From: Plumapathes pennacea
Taxonomy: Eukaryota; Cnidaria; Anthozoa; Antipatharia; Myriopathidae
Reading direction: 5' to 3'
DNA length: 64,000 nucleotides
Assembly: GCA_964036295.1 (NCBI GenBank)
Contig: OZ038462.1
Span: 36,471,180-36,535,179, forward strand
Positions 46,401 through 57,300 of the stretch are shown here, one piece after another. The first letter of the stretch is position 1; the number at the start of each line of letters is the position of its first letter. The notes beneath the pieces are model-generated. The model was not told where the DNA came from, did no database searches, and saw only the letters and a list, made by a program, of their open reading frames with translations. The position numbers and the translations under genes were made by a program.

Positions 46401-49400
46401 GACTTACTTGGATCATCAGGGTTTAGTTGAGCCATACTCAGAGTGTGTTGAGTAATGAGCTCCTGTAGGAATCAGAACAAGTTGAATGATAACCATAAAA
46501 TGATCAATGCCTTACTTTTTGGTCTAAAAACTTGAATAACAATCTATCAATCACCTAAAATGTCTGCTTTACAAAACAATGCATACCTTATTTTTTGGTC
46601 TAAAAACTTGAATAACAATCTACTAATCATATAAATGCCTGCTTCACAAATGGATTACAAAAGTGTATACATACAGTACAGTTTTACAGCCTGGAGGGAA
46701 GTATGTACAACTTTGATTTATGACATTGCTGTTCTATATAAAACACCTAAAATTTAAATACTATATGTCAGTATACTATTCAACACTCACCTGTCTAAGC
46801 TGGGCAGACATGGAAAATGCATTGTTCCTGGTTTGGTTGCTTTGCAAATGAACAAGATGAGATGGCTCGGCAACGTAAGCATGATACGAAGGAAGCATCT
46901 ACAACAACAACAATAAACTGTCAATAAAAGTTGAGAGTAACACCTTGTTCAAAAGTATGACTTTCATAGTGACTCTCTTGACTATTATAAATTTTATAAA
47001 ACAAATAACACTGAGTGATAAAATAAAAGTTATCAGCTTTCATACAAACCAGCTATGAAATACCAAATCCTTGCCACAGTGCATGATACATAGAGGATAT
47101 TACATGGCGGCGCGAAGATATGAATTTTATTTTCGAGTGGTAAAAACAATATTTTACAAACGAGCGCGTGAGTAAAATATTGTTTTAACCACGAGAAAAT
47201 AAAATCCATATCTTCAAGCCGTCGTGTAATTTTCTTTTTATTATATTAGACACGAGTGTTTTACGAGAAATTGCACAAACAACCATGCAAAAGCGGGAAA
47301 TGATGCCAACAATATCCTCACTAGTGAGGATATGGAAAATATGCCACTCGGGTCCTGGATGTAGTTTCGTATGGATTTTACGCATGGTATATTTTCCAGT
47401 AAAACACTCGTGTCTATATAATAAATAACCGTACTTATTCAAATATGCACCCTGGGCTCTTACTTAATTTTGGGACCTTGGGGGTGGGTCCTTATTCGAA
47501 GGTGGGCACTTGTTATTTTTTCATAATTTTCAGCAAGTGAGAAGCAAAACAACTTTGGGGGGGGGGGGGGGAGGGTGGTGGATGGGCACTTATTCAAGGG
47601 TGGGCGCTTATTAACTTTTTGGGGCTTTCAGGATCGGTGCTTATTTGAGGTGGGTGCTTATTCAAAGGTGGGCTCTTGCAAATGCGTACGGTGATAAAAT
47701 TGCATCTGTCATTATCAGCTTTTGTCAAATGATGTAAAGTACTGTATCATGCCAGTGTGCCCAAAATTCTTCTTATTGTACATAACAAACAGATGTGTAG
47801 TCTGCATGGTAAGTTGATAACCATGTTAATTTTTTGCTTGTCTTATGGCCAAAGCTAGCTCACCACAGTTGATTGTTGCTGGGAATGCTGTGGATCATAG
47901 AAATACATTGTCCCACCAGACTCAAATGGTTGAGGTTGTGATGCAGGTGCTGGGGCCTGAGGTTGAGCTGGAGGTTGATTCTATCAAATAAACACAAAAA
48001 GAAAAATCAGAATCTTTTTTCCAGGACTTGAAGCAAATACAATAGTCATAAAGAAAGCCCATAAGGGCCTAGGTCAGTGTACACTTACAGCAGTATTTGG
48101 TAAGAACTCAAACGCTTGTCCTGGAACTTGATGCTTTAGTTTTGGAGGTGAATTAAGAGATGTCTTGGGTGACTGGAGTGGAGATACAGGACCGCCAGGT
48201 GCCAGGGACAACGAGAAGTGTTTTTTTGTAGGGGAGAGGGGTGCATGGTTGCCATGATTATGTACATGTGGTACCTGCAGGAATAAATCAATATATAATA
48301 GTTTGCATATACAATGTATACATTAAACTGGTCACTTTCTTGAACTCAGTTATATCGAACACCTCGCCATCTTGAACAGAACCCAATTCCCGTTGGAAAT
48401 GAACTGAAGAAATTTTCCTTGGTAGAACCCCACTTTCTCAATTCCCTACTCTCTCGAACTAACTCTCGCTTCCCTTGAGAGTTTGAGATAGTGGTGTTCT
48501 ACTGTGTTATCACCAGAACATTTTTCAACTCAGTTTGTCTCAGGTCACTCTTGCAGATTAGAGGGTGAATTCAAGTTCAGTTGGTCTCTATAGATATTCT
48601 GACTGTGTGTTTGTCAGTATGAATATAAAAAATAATGGTGCATACCCATCAACAATGTCCTAAAATGATCGTGCAAGGAATAACAAACTATGAAAGCATG
48701 ACAAATTTACTGCAGTGTGTACAGTATAACAGATCTCCTGCTTTTTTATTGTACACATAATAAAAAGGTCTAAAAGCAGGATTCCTCTTAGACCTAATAC
48801 ACTGTAGAATACCTGCACAAACTTACCTTGCTTGTTGATATTGATAAACCAGCCAAGTTGCTGATGTAGTTCTCTGGCACTGTGCTTGTGCCGAGTGTGT
48901 TACTTTTGTGGCCACTGTTTCTGTGACCTTTTCCTCCAGAAGGCCCATTACTCATGCCGTGAGTGGAAAAATTTGGTGTTGATATACTTCGGTGCATGAA
49001 AGCTGCATTATTATGAAGTCCACCAGCATTGGGAAAATTCTTTTCTCCTAGTTGACAGCATCAAAAAAAAAAGATGTACCCAAGTTAATAATAATATTTA
49101 TCATTATTATTTATATGCATGCCATAAATGTGAAGTGTAAGGCCCAGGTTAAACGTCAATCTCAGCATGTGTCGAACTCAATGCAAATTAGTTCAAACAA
49201 TGGATTTTGCTCATTTGCATTGAGTTCGACACATGCTAAGATCGACGTTTTAACCCGGGCCTTAGCAATTAAAATTCAGACTGTGTTACAGGGGAGGCCT
49301 CCACACAAAACTTACAGATCACCAGAATTCCTCAACACTGACATCACCGCAGCCCTCGAAATATAATAAATATTTACATAAAACAACACTTCTTTTTTCA

Positions 49401-51131
49401 TGCCAACCTCTGAACCAAGAGTTAATTGATACAACTAAAATGTACAATTCAAAATTATCAAATTCACTTGCATCACCCACACAATTTTGTTCCTCTCTAA
49501 ATATTGTTATCCATCCAATTAATAAACTATACGTGATTGTCTGATGTACTGTAAGTTGGGCCATAGTGAAAATGTTCAGACACAATTAACCCTTTCACTC
49601 CCAAGAGTGATCAACTTCAATTTTCTCTTTTCAGTCTGCCATCAGAGATATATCATAGTGTATGGAGAATTTGGCATTAGATACCTTGCTCAAATAACAG
49701 CTGATTAAAACATATATTCTCTTTTCATCACTCATACATTTTCTTATTTCATAGTTAGGGAGAATTTTTATTTTGAGCTTGGGAGTGAAAGGGTTAATTC
49801 TTGCATAATTGTTAGCCTAATACCATTTCACTTTTCATCAGTGTTTTATGAACATAAAATAAAAGGCACACAAAAAGTCATAACATTTTGTGTAATATTG
49901 TTTTACCACAATATGTACTGCAGTTGATGCATAAAATCCTTTCTTCATGCTCATATTGATGTTGGTCTACAAATCATCAACATTGGATGCAATGTGAAAG
50001 TGTTATGATTATATACTAGTGATGATAATAGTTACACATTGGTTCAGCATGTTGGTCAGACCACCCAGGTACAGATTTAAAAACTTCAGGCATACAGGAC
50101 TATTATACACTACACTGAAGAAACAAATTTATATAATATTGATATATTGGCCATCCAAACCCCTCGGTCAAATTAGTGATATTACTAAAGCCAGATGCAC
50201 ATTACATATAAATATAGAAGCAGCTTCAGTACATCAGTACAATATGAAGTGTGGTTTCATGTAAGGTTCTAGATCTAAGAAACCACACTTCTGCAATATG
50301 TATAAACTTTTTCAGCTAAAAACAAATTATCAACAGGAGATGCCCTGATCAGTATATCCACTCTGTGATAATTATAAAAAGATAAAAGCTACACTAAACT
50401 AGTGTTGAAACGCGTATAAAAATACATGAAAGAACGGTAAACAGGAAAAAGTACACAAGAAAGTAAAACCCTGTAACTGCATGTTTACTTTATGCTATAA
50501 AGACATAAAGGCCTTCAAATTTCGCGGCATTCGCATATAAGAAGAATAATCATTCGATAAAAGCGCCAAATGCAGTAAAATGGAGTTCTAAATGTGGAAA
50601 ATGCAGAGGGGACAAATCATGAACGCTACTCATGAAAACCAAAAAAAGCAAGGCTGATACGGTATTCTACATTGCACGTACACTATAAAGCTGGCGATAT
50701 TTTAACAATCGACTTTCTTGGATCTAGTAGTGCCAGATGCAGCTATGCAGCATGTCGAATTTGGTAGAGCCGTTTAGAAATCGGAAGAGAAACTCAAGAC
50801 GAAAACGCGATTTTGAGCGACCGTTGATCGTGAAAATTATTGAGCGTATACTCTCACTGGATTTTAGACATGGTGTATTTCGATCGGCAGCACTCCATCA
50901 ACATAAATAACTGGCGTGCAGACATTCAATAACAATATAAAAAATAAAAGGCCCTACGATCTGTTTACCCTGATTTGTTTACTGACCTGGTCGGACATCG
51001 TTCGAAGATGGTTTCGCGTGGACGAACTGGCATTGATCGCCATAAAAGCAGTAGCCATTGGAGCTAAAATAACGACACAATGTCGACTTGGCAGACCTTA
51101 CTCCAGATGGCGCATTAGGATGATTCATCAT
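40477..51131 (-). CDS. PAN3: PAN3, subunit of the PAN2-PAN3 poly(A) deadenylase
   Basis: Exons in transcript order: 50987-51131, 48827-49048, 48089-48274, 47864-47980, 46791-46898, 46408-46462, 46119-46189, 45122-45209, 44056-44172, 43534-43831, 43245-43329, 42909-43048, 42491-42626, 42062-42126, 41077-41215, 40477-40611. Exon 1 encodes an N-terminal CCCH zinc finger ([10 protein letters not shown]...H, spacing C-x8-C-x5-C-x3-H). The next exons are a Pro/Gln/Ser-rich linker. Then come the pseudokinase domain ([32 protein letters not shown]), a coiled coil, and the C-terminal knob domain ([33 protein letters not shown]). PAN3 dimers recruit PAN2 and poly(A)-binding protein to start mRNA tail shortening in the cytoplasm. 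Phases fit from exon 2 to the end. Exon 1 ends in phase 1 while exon 2 opens in phase 0, so a short exon probably lies unseen in 49049-50986. About 701 residues are assigned. Confidence 0.94.
40842..40961. mobile_element. Pogo/Tigger-like MITE with TA duplication
   Basis: CAGTGAAAC begins and GTTTCACTG ends the element, each flanked by TA. Inner arms CTATTAAACGGACACC and GGTGTCCGCTTAATAG also pair. TA-CAGT termini are typical of pogo/Tigger non-autonomous elements. It lies in the last PAN3 intron. Confidence 0.8.
41321..41573. mobile_element. TIR element in a PAN3 intron
   Basis: CGATTTTTTAAACAA at the left end is repeated in inverse near the right end, with ACCTAAAC and ACTAGGTC ends outside it. 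The body holds AGACCGCGGTTAAG-like pieces in both directions. It is non-coding. Confidence 0.6.
43388..43435. repeat. Short hairpin, AACCTCGTTCCCAGG family
   Basis: AACCTCGTTCCCAGG pairs with CCTGGGAACAAGGTT across an 18-bp loop. The same arm occurs at 55081-55129, and a shortened form at 37721. Confidence 0.8.
44395..44627 (-). mobile_element. tRNA-Ser/Leu-like SINE, minus strand
   Basis: Read from 44627 leftward, the head has an A box (TGGCCGAGTGGTTAG), a good anticodon arm with loop CTTGAAA, and a B box (GGTTCAAGTCC). The acceptor stem does not pair and the long variable arm is missing, so it is not a working tRNA gene. A tRNA-unrelated body follows. It lies in a PAN3 intron. Confidence 0.75.
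45497..45704. mobile_element. Nested TIR element, TTATTATATACATACTGAG ends
   Basis: TATTATATACATACTGAGAC at the left is inverted as GTCTCAGTATGTATATAATA at the right. The interior has AACGACG units in both directions. It sits inside the older element at 45410-45915. Confidence 0.75.
45716..45852. mobile_element. Nested TIR element, CATGGAAAGTGC ends
   Basis: CATGGAAAGTGC at the left is inverted as GCACTTTCCATG at the right, with inner arms TTTTTATTCACTCGTTG and CAACTCGTGAATAAAAA. A diverged relative of its right half lies at about 44225-44275. Confidence 0.75.
45923..46105. mobile_element. TIR element with GACACGAGTGTTTTAC ends (copy A)
   Basis: GACACGAGTGTTTTAC near the left end is inverted as GTAAAACACTCGTGTC near the right. 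The interior holds a palindrome around ATATCCTCAGTGAGGATAT. It ends 13 bp from the PAN3 exon at 46119. Copy B at 47239-47423 is nearly identical. Confidence 0.8.
47097..47230. mobile_element. TIR element, ATTACATGGCGGCGCGAAG ends (copy B, intact)
   Basis: GGCGGCGCGAAGATATGAA at the left is inverted as CCATATCTTCAAGCCGTCG at the right. This is the uninterrupted version of the element at 45410-45915. Confidence 0.75.
47239..47423. mobile_element. TIR element with GACACGAGTGTTTTAC ends (copy B)
   Basis: Same ends and interior as the element at 45923-46105, including the central palindrome (here CTCACTAGTGAG). It directly follows the element at 47097-47230, as in copy A, so the pair was duplicated together or is one composite element. 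Confidence 0.8.
47436..47700. repeat. Degenerate GTGGGCACTTATTCAAGG repeat
   Basis: Units like GGTGGGCACTTATTC recur five or six times, with a poly(G) run near 47558. Related AATAAGCGCC units occur at 51896-51930. Confidence 0.6.
48340..48505. mobile_element. Diverged relative of the pogo-like MITE at 33125
   Basis: TAGAACCCCACTTTCTC and TCTCGAACTAACTCTCGC resemble units of the 33125 element, and the right end has GGTGTTCTACTGTG. The left end is not clear. Confidence 0.5.
49138..49264. repeat. 127-bp inverted repeat in PAN3 intron 1
   Basis: TAAGGCCCAGGTTAAACGTC at the left pairs with the right end, and inner arms CATGTGTCGAACTCAATGCA and TGCATTGAGTTCGACACATG are exact inverses. Confidence 0.85.
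49586..49797. mobile_element. TTAA-flanked TIR element (CCCTTTCACTCCCAAG family)
   Basis: TTAACCCTTTCACTCCCAAG at the left is inverted as CTTGGGAGTGAAAGGGTTAA at the right. TTAA at both ends fits a piggyBac-type duplication. A second copy is at 58404 and remnants lie at 4600-4720 and 57580. Confidence 0.8.
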
Positions 51132-51532
51132 TGCAAGATCTAAGCCTGTGGGTGAAATATCTCAGCTAAAACATCGTAAAATATAATAACGACCTTCCAA
51201 AACAACTTGCCGCCATGTCATTGCGTTACGTGAATGCGCGCGCAGATCCAGTAGTTCCAGACTCCCTGTCGGGAGGCGGGAGCGAACATCTGGCATATCA
51301 GTGAAATAATTATAGTTTTGGATAACACTATTTTCATTTGTATAGTATAACACTATTTTCTTTTGTATAGTACGATGAATATCAATCTGACAAATACGAA
51401 GTGTTGAAAAATATTTAGGGATTCTCTCTTTTACTGCGTACCGTTTCGTCTGCAATTCTTCCGAGCGATTAAAAACTTTTACGTTTTATTAAAATAATTT
51501 GCTAGTGATCCGGACGTTATCAGTGTTGCAAA

Positions 51533-52069
51533 ATGGGAGACCACCCCGCAAGATCCAGAAAGAGAAAGAGAGAAAATCAGACACGCAGAAAGCCGACTTC
51601 GTGGAGCTATCAAGGGTTGGCGGAAGAACCCGAGGATCACTTGGTGCGCGAGCGTGGGAAAAAGAGCGATTTTTGCACAAAACAACCCGCCATTTTTAGC
51701 ATGGCAAAGTACAGCACTCTGCAAGGCGACTCAAGCGTTCACTATTCCTGCAGCGCATGCGCGGATCTAGCCGACAGCATGGCCGTTCCAAGCCCTGACA
51801 GCAGCACGAGCGTACAACGGGACGCCGTTACGGGGGGGGTGGGATGTAAAACGGAAAACTCGCTCGTCACTGCATGTTACTATACCGTAAAAATTCGAAT
51901 AAGCGCCCTCCTTCCAATAAGCGCCACTGTCCCACTAGTGTATAGCAGGAGGCTAGCGCGGATCCAGACCGGTTTCGAAAAACTAATAAGATTTTTAAAA
52001 TTTAGTTCTGCGTCTCCAGAAATAGGGTTTTGGAGCATTGCCCCGAGACCGACCCAGAAATCGTTTTAG
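51533..52069 (+). CDS. Doubtful open reading frame, unknown
   Basis: 178 codons from an ATG head to head with PAN3, 402 bp from its start codon. The first 60 residues are strongly basic (RSRKRKRENQTRRKP) and could be a first coding exon. From about 51830 the sequence becomes repeat-like, with AATAAGCGCC units also seen at 47436-47700, so the C-terminal half is probably not protein-coding. No domain is recognisable, and no downstream plus-strand exon was found. Confidence 0.2.
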   Translation: MGDHPARSRKRKRENQTRRKPTSWSYQGLAEEPEDHLVRERGKKSDFCTKQPAIFSMAKYSTLQGDSSVHYSCSACADLADSMAVPSPDSSTSVQRDAVTGGVGCKTENSLVTACYYTVKIRISALLPISATVPLVYSRRLARIQTGFEKLIRFLKFSSASPEIGFWSIAPRPTQKSF

Positions 52070-52870
52070 AAACCGGTCAGATTTTCTCCAGAATCCGCCC
52101 CATCCTCCTGCTGTCGGCTGGCAGCACTCTGCAAGTTTTCATTGGTCATGTGGAGGAAACAGTGTGTGCGGCTGAAGAGCGACATGACCAAAATGAAATC
52201 ATCACCTCAGGTTTTCGAGTGCCAGAAATGGAAAGAGCGTGAAAAAATAGATTATGTGGGAATGCAAGCTCGCAGCATTTATATGCCAAATTTGGCAGCA
52301 TTTTGAAGTTCAGAAAAAGTAATTAGATTTGTGTGGGAAATGCTGGGAATTTGTGTTTCTACAGTTTTCGATGCTCTTTCACATTTCTCAGAATCGGCCT
52401 CAGGTTATGAATTTTTCAGTCACGTGAGGGAGTTTGGTCATGTGACTGTCTACAGCAAAGGGCCTTGTTGCGCACAACCTCCCCCCAGAACTTTACCGGA
52501 CGAACAATGAAAAATACAAAAGAACACAACGGCCATTCTTTGTTAAAATCACTCACGCTATACAGTGAAATAGATGTTATTATTTGACTCCAAGCGTGTT
52601 TAAACTTTTCTAATTATTTGTGCCTTTTAGTTCATACTCAGCCAAAAAAAAAACACTGACGTCGCTTCGAGTGAGCCTGTTTGCCTTCCTATTATAAATT
52701 ATGATACAAATTGCCTCTAACATGAATCATATACAGTAGCTCAATCAGTGTCTTATCCTTTCAAGACGAATTTCAGCGGCAATTGGCCTGTAGTGACAAA
52801 TTCTTCCACTAACTAAACCTCAAGTAGTTGTTCAACGCAAGACACAGTGTCGTTGCATGACGACATTTCT

Positions 52871-53153
52871 ATTTAATAAATTTCCACTGGGTTGCCGTGG
52901 TGTGGACTCTTATTTACCACGATTTACGTCATCACATGGTCAAAATGTTGTGGACTCACGAGGCGCTTGTTTTTTACATTTTGTAATTTGTTTTTTACCA
53001 CAATATTTAGAAATATAGAGGAAAGTTTCGTTGAATTGCGTTGCAAAGCGTGACACGCTGGCGTCAGCTGGCGTCATATCGTTGTCTGGATTCTTATTTA
53101 CCACGGTTAATCGACCAATCAGAGAGCGAGAAACTAGTTTGTTGTGGTAAAAA
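52871..53153. repeat. Dispersed hairpin repeat, arm-deleted copy
   Basis: This matches the repeat at 3209-3561 from ATTTAATAAATTTCCACTGG to GTTGTGGTAAAAAT. It lacks the right arm of the hairpin: after GGACTCACGAGGCGCTT the sequence jumps to the post-hairpin tail. Both copies share the same plus-strand orientation. Confidence 0.85.
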
Positions 53154-53747
53154 TCTTAATTTGCGGGAGGAAAAAAATTAATTATGCTTACTGAAAGACG
53201 TTGGCACATTATTTTGCCAGCTTTGTAAAATACTACTGCCAACAATAATACTACCATTAACACAAGAATAGTTAGTTTTCTCTACAAAATACGAGTGGCT
53301 TAAATTTCGTCAATATTTTCTTTTGTTATAAAATCTAGAAGTTATTCGCGTATATCTTAAATTTCTTTCCTACTTTCTCTGAATCAATTTGCTGCTGCTA
53401 TAAAGCGAGGGTATAAGGTTCTTGTACTACAGGCATGTAGTTTCAACCAACTACCTACTCACCCTTAATACCCCCTCCCCCCTCCCCCCTCCCAAACCCC
53501 CTTTTGGCAACTGCTGCGCCTTCAAGAATAGGGTCACGTGGTATACTCTCCCCTAAAATGGCACCCAACTATAAACATGTAAAAAAAACAAAAAAAACAG
53601 TGATATTATAAAGAGCAAGTCCAGATGAATAACCTGCACTGTCCCCGCTTATGTTATATATACTGAAAATAGCTTTTTAAATTGCAAAATGCGAGTGCGT
53701 CACCTCACCAGCCAGTACCAGTTTTCCATACAAATCATTGTATTTCT

Positions 53748-53886
53748 GGGCCGGGTTTGTTCAAAAGACGATCAACTAATCCTGGAGTAAGGCCAAACAT
53801 TTGCGTCAGTATAAAATGGCAACGTTTTGCTCGGAACTAAGTTTCCTTGATGTTTTAGGTTAAAAGTTGATCTTTGAACAAAACCT
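53748..53886. mobile_element. Short TIR element of the GGGCCGGG-TTGTTCAAA type
   Basis: GTTCAAAAGACGATCAACTA at the left resembles the inverse of the right end (AGTTGATCTTTGAAC), preceded by GGGCCGGGTTT. Related ends occur at 60190 and 63338. Confidence 0.5.
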
Positions 53887-53927
53887 TGCAGTACATTGAT
53901 CAAGAAATCGAGAGAAAAGTTTGGTTC

Positions 53928-54171
53928 CTGGGGCCAAATCAATAAATCGTTTGCACTAAAGTGTACCGTACAAGTCGGACTAGTTTCCCCACACGTGAGA
54001 CAAACTTTAATCTATAAATGTCATGGCCGGATACTGTTGCAGTTATTCATTTGAGACCTGTATATGCAACGTTTCGCAAACTTTTGTCCGATTAGAATCC
54101 GTTTAGTGGTGTTTGAGTATTGGTTCAACTTGTAATTACATTTGTGAATGTTTATTGAATTTGGCCCCTGG
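53928..54171. mobile_element. TIR element with CCTGGGGCCAAATCAATAAA ends
   Basis: CTGGGGCCAAATCAATAAA at the left pairs with the right end, whose inverse reads CAGGGGCCAAATTCAATAAA. It is non-coding and lies downstream of the ATP7 stop codon, so it may be part of its 3' UTR. Confidence 0.65.
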
Positions 54172-54348
54172 TTTAGCTTAATCGGCTTTTGAACAACCCA
54201 CCCTTGAGATAATGTCTATTCTAATGTAACAGACCTTAGTGGTCGTTCTCCTATTGTTATTTCCATTGACCATCTTGGGTGGTCAAGAAAAGCATGTCAC
54301 GTGACCAGCTCCTACAAAAGGCGCGGTTGCTTTGCTGATGACACGTGT

Positions 54349-57300
54349 CTACACGTCTCCGATGTTAAACCTGATGCTTATTCCTTGAACAGATTGACTG
54401 GATTGTGAGCGTGAACGGCCTCTCCACAGCCGACCAATGATGCCGTCTTCACCATCCGAATCAACAGAGCCGCCGGTATTAATCATTTTATAACCTGAAG
54501 AGAACGGCAAATGTACGCCCAGGTTTCCCTCGTCCGCTTCTGGCTTCTTGTACCTGGCGAGAGAATATAGAACTACTGAGAGGAAGAACAAGGCCTGATG
54601 ACCACCGTAGTTAAGCCGGCCTAGCAGAACATTTGTTGAAACTGATGTTGGAAAGTGTTGAATTTTCACTTTAAACTTCAAAAAGTTTGAACGAAGTTAA
54701 TTAGGGCTGGTACGAGGACAGATCACAGCACCAAGGATATTTCCCTACTCTTCTCGAGAAGTGTGAACTATTTAAAAGTCCCTCGTATTGAGTTGGTGAA
54801 GGTTAAGAGACCATCAAAAGACCTGGCAAAAACGAAGACACATAGTGGCCTCAAGATTGCTAGCGCGCATGTTTTCAAAACGTTTCCCCGTTTTGCCACG
54901 CGCGAAACATTATTTTGTTAACGTTTCTGATAAATTTACAGGTGGGTACCTCACACAGGAACAAAGCTCTTCTCACTTACAGCGCCAGGATCGGATCCCA
55001 GCCAGAAAATGAACAATGGCGATGGACCGACGTGCTAACCACTCAGCCATCTGACACCATACATCACACCTGGACCAAGCCCAACCTCGTTCCCAGGCTC
55101 CCGGCGAAAGAGCCTGAGAAAGAGGTTGGACCAAGTCCAGTGACCGAAAAATTATACAACAGAGAAGTGAGGTAACGTACCTCTTAAGAAACAATGAAGA
55201 GATGACCACCGACACGGACGACGCAGCCATCGCAGCGCTGGCCATCCACGGCTTGAGTACCACCCCCAAAGGTTCAAAAATACCCGCAGCCAAAGGAATG
55301 CCAATCATGTTGTAGACTATGGCGAAGGCGAAGTTTATGCGGATCCGACGAACCGTGACGCGCGACAAGTCAATGGCGGCCACCACATCCATCAGGTCAT
55401 TCTGAAAGACAGGGACACATTGAGATTGACAGCGTCACTTGGGAGCCATTACTCGGTCATGAGAAACACAGTAAACTCGTGTGAACCTACAGTCTTAAAG
55501 GGGTCTCTCAACCACAGTCCTTTGCGCGCTGAAATTGTCGACCCGCCATTTTTGGGGCCCCGAAAGTCAAAAGATGATAGCAATCCATTTCCATCCGAGT
55601 CGTTTGAGAATATTAGTGTCTAGTTTTCACGCAAACATGCTGCTTACTTATTTTTTCATCGATTTAGTACCTTTTCTGGTGTTTGAATCGGACATTTGAG
55701 GTCCAACATTTAAAGAGGGGAAGAACTTGTTTATTGATTTGGAGTGTGCCCCAGTTCAGGTTTTGTTCAAGATTGCAGCTATTTCAAGTGCTTCCCCACA
55801 GTGACCAAAATGCAGCAATATTGGTGGATAGAATTTACGGACGACCCGATAAAACAAATCAGGATTATTTGTTGTTTTTGTTTTTGTTTACTTTGGGCGG
55901 AGTATCATCGCTCGTGTAAACAAGGAAATACGTAGCTGAACACAACACCGAAAGGGTGACAAGAGAATACTCCCAAACTCGACAAATTAAAGCTGTTATC
56001 AAGTGTCCCAACTAATTAAGTCGCATATTGTAGCGTTTCTCCATTACCTTGATCAGGACTACATCAGCGGCCTCCACAGCCACGTCGGTTCCTGTACCAA
56101 TAGCGATGCCCACGTTGGCCTGCGCCAGGGCAGGAGAGTCGTTCACACCGTCCCCCACCATGGCTACACAGTAACCGTGGTTCTGCAACGCGCGCACCTT
56201 GGCGACCTTGTGAGAAGGAAGAACTTCCGCAAACACTTGACGAATGCCGACCTGTTGAGGGAAAAGTGAGCAGCGTTAAAACGATAAAACGAAACAAAGC
56301 TCGTACCAAGATTATTTGCCTGTAATTTGGGATGTTTCATCGCTGTTTCATTGTGACACCGGAATACAACCCACAAAACTCTCCGAGAAACAGGAGGACG
56401 ATTGTTTTATCAACTCTTATTGTTCAGTGATTATTAACACATTATTGCACATTTTGGGAAAGCGACTAATAACCTTTTACCGCCAAGAGGAAGCAGACTA
56501 CAAATAGTTTTCACAGCAACTCAAACATGGCACTTAACGCAAAATTCAGTGCTTGCACCTGTTTAGCAATGGCCATTGCCGTCTTTTTGTTATCTCCCGT
56601 CAAAAGCACCACTTCCAGTCCCATCCTCTTCAGCGTCGCCACGGAAACCTGCGCCTCGATCTTCACCGTGTCGGCCACTGCCATCATACCCACCAAGAAA
56701 CCTGCAAACACAGCGGTCAGCGGATACACGACAATTTGAGGCAGGTACTTCATATATCGTACAATATTATGTCCCCGGTCACACATATACACAAGCACGC
56801 GCACACAAGAACAGGTGCGCGCATTCGCATAGTGTAGGATTCATATATACTCACCACTGACGCTGATGAGTATGGCCGTCTGTCCTTTCTCTTCGTGTTG
56901 TTGCATGGCCTCTTCCATCTCGTCCGTCACGATCAAGCCATTCTGCTGCATCCAGTCTCTGTTCCCGATCAAAACTTCGTAAGACACCGCCTCGGCCGGC
57001 GCGTCCGCCGTGTTAGCTGTGACAAAGAAAGAAAGACCGTTAAAATGTCACTTAAACTGTCAGGCTGCAACGCTTCTCTGTCCAACTTCAACTTCAAAAC
57101 GCGAGAGACAAACATAACACTTTTAATCAGTGGGCTCCCTGTCTAAAGTGACAAGTTAACAAGCCAGTGAGATACTTCGTCAGTGCTTCCTCAGCAAAAT
57201 AAGAGTGAGAAACCCTTTCGAATAGAACGCGTGTTTAAAAAAGTATTTTAAAGCACGAGTCAGCATGTAGCCTGCGAATAGACTCCTTCACGGATTTGAA

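Larger units (their letters stand above)
51132..54348. other. Region between the PAN3 start and the ATP7 stop
   Basis: It holds the PAN3 promoter side, a doubtful plus-strand frame at 51533, the hairpin repeat at 52871 and two TIR elements at 53748 and 53928. A C-rich tract lies at 53468-53502. No well-supported exon of another gene was found. Confidence 0.45.

Noticed and set aside
51533..52242. Transposase or viral gene near the PAN3 start
   Set aside because: No catalytic motif or recognisable domain is visible. The basic N-terminus alone does not support it.
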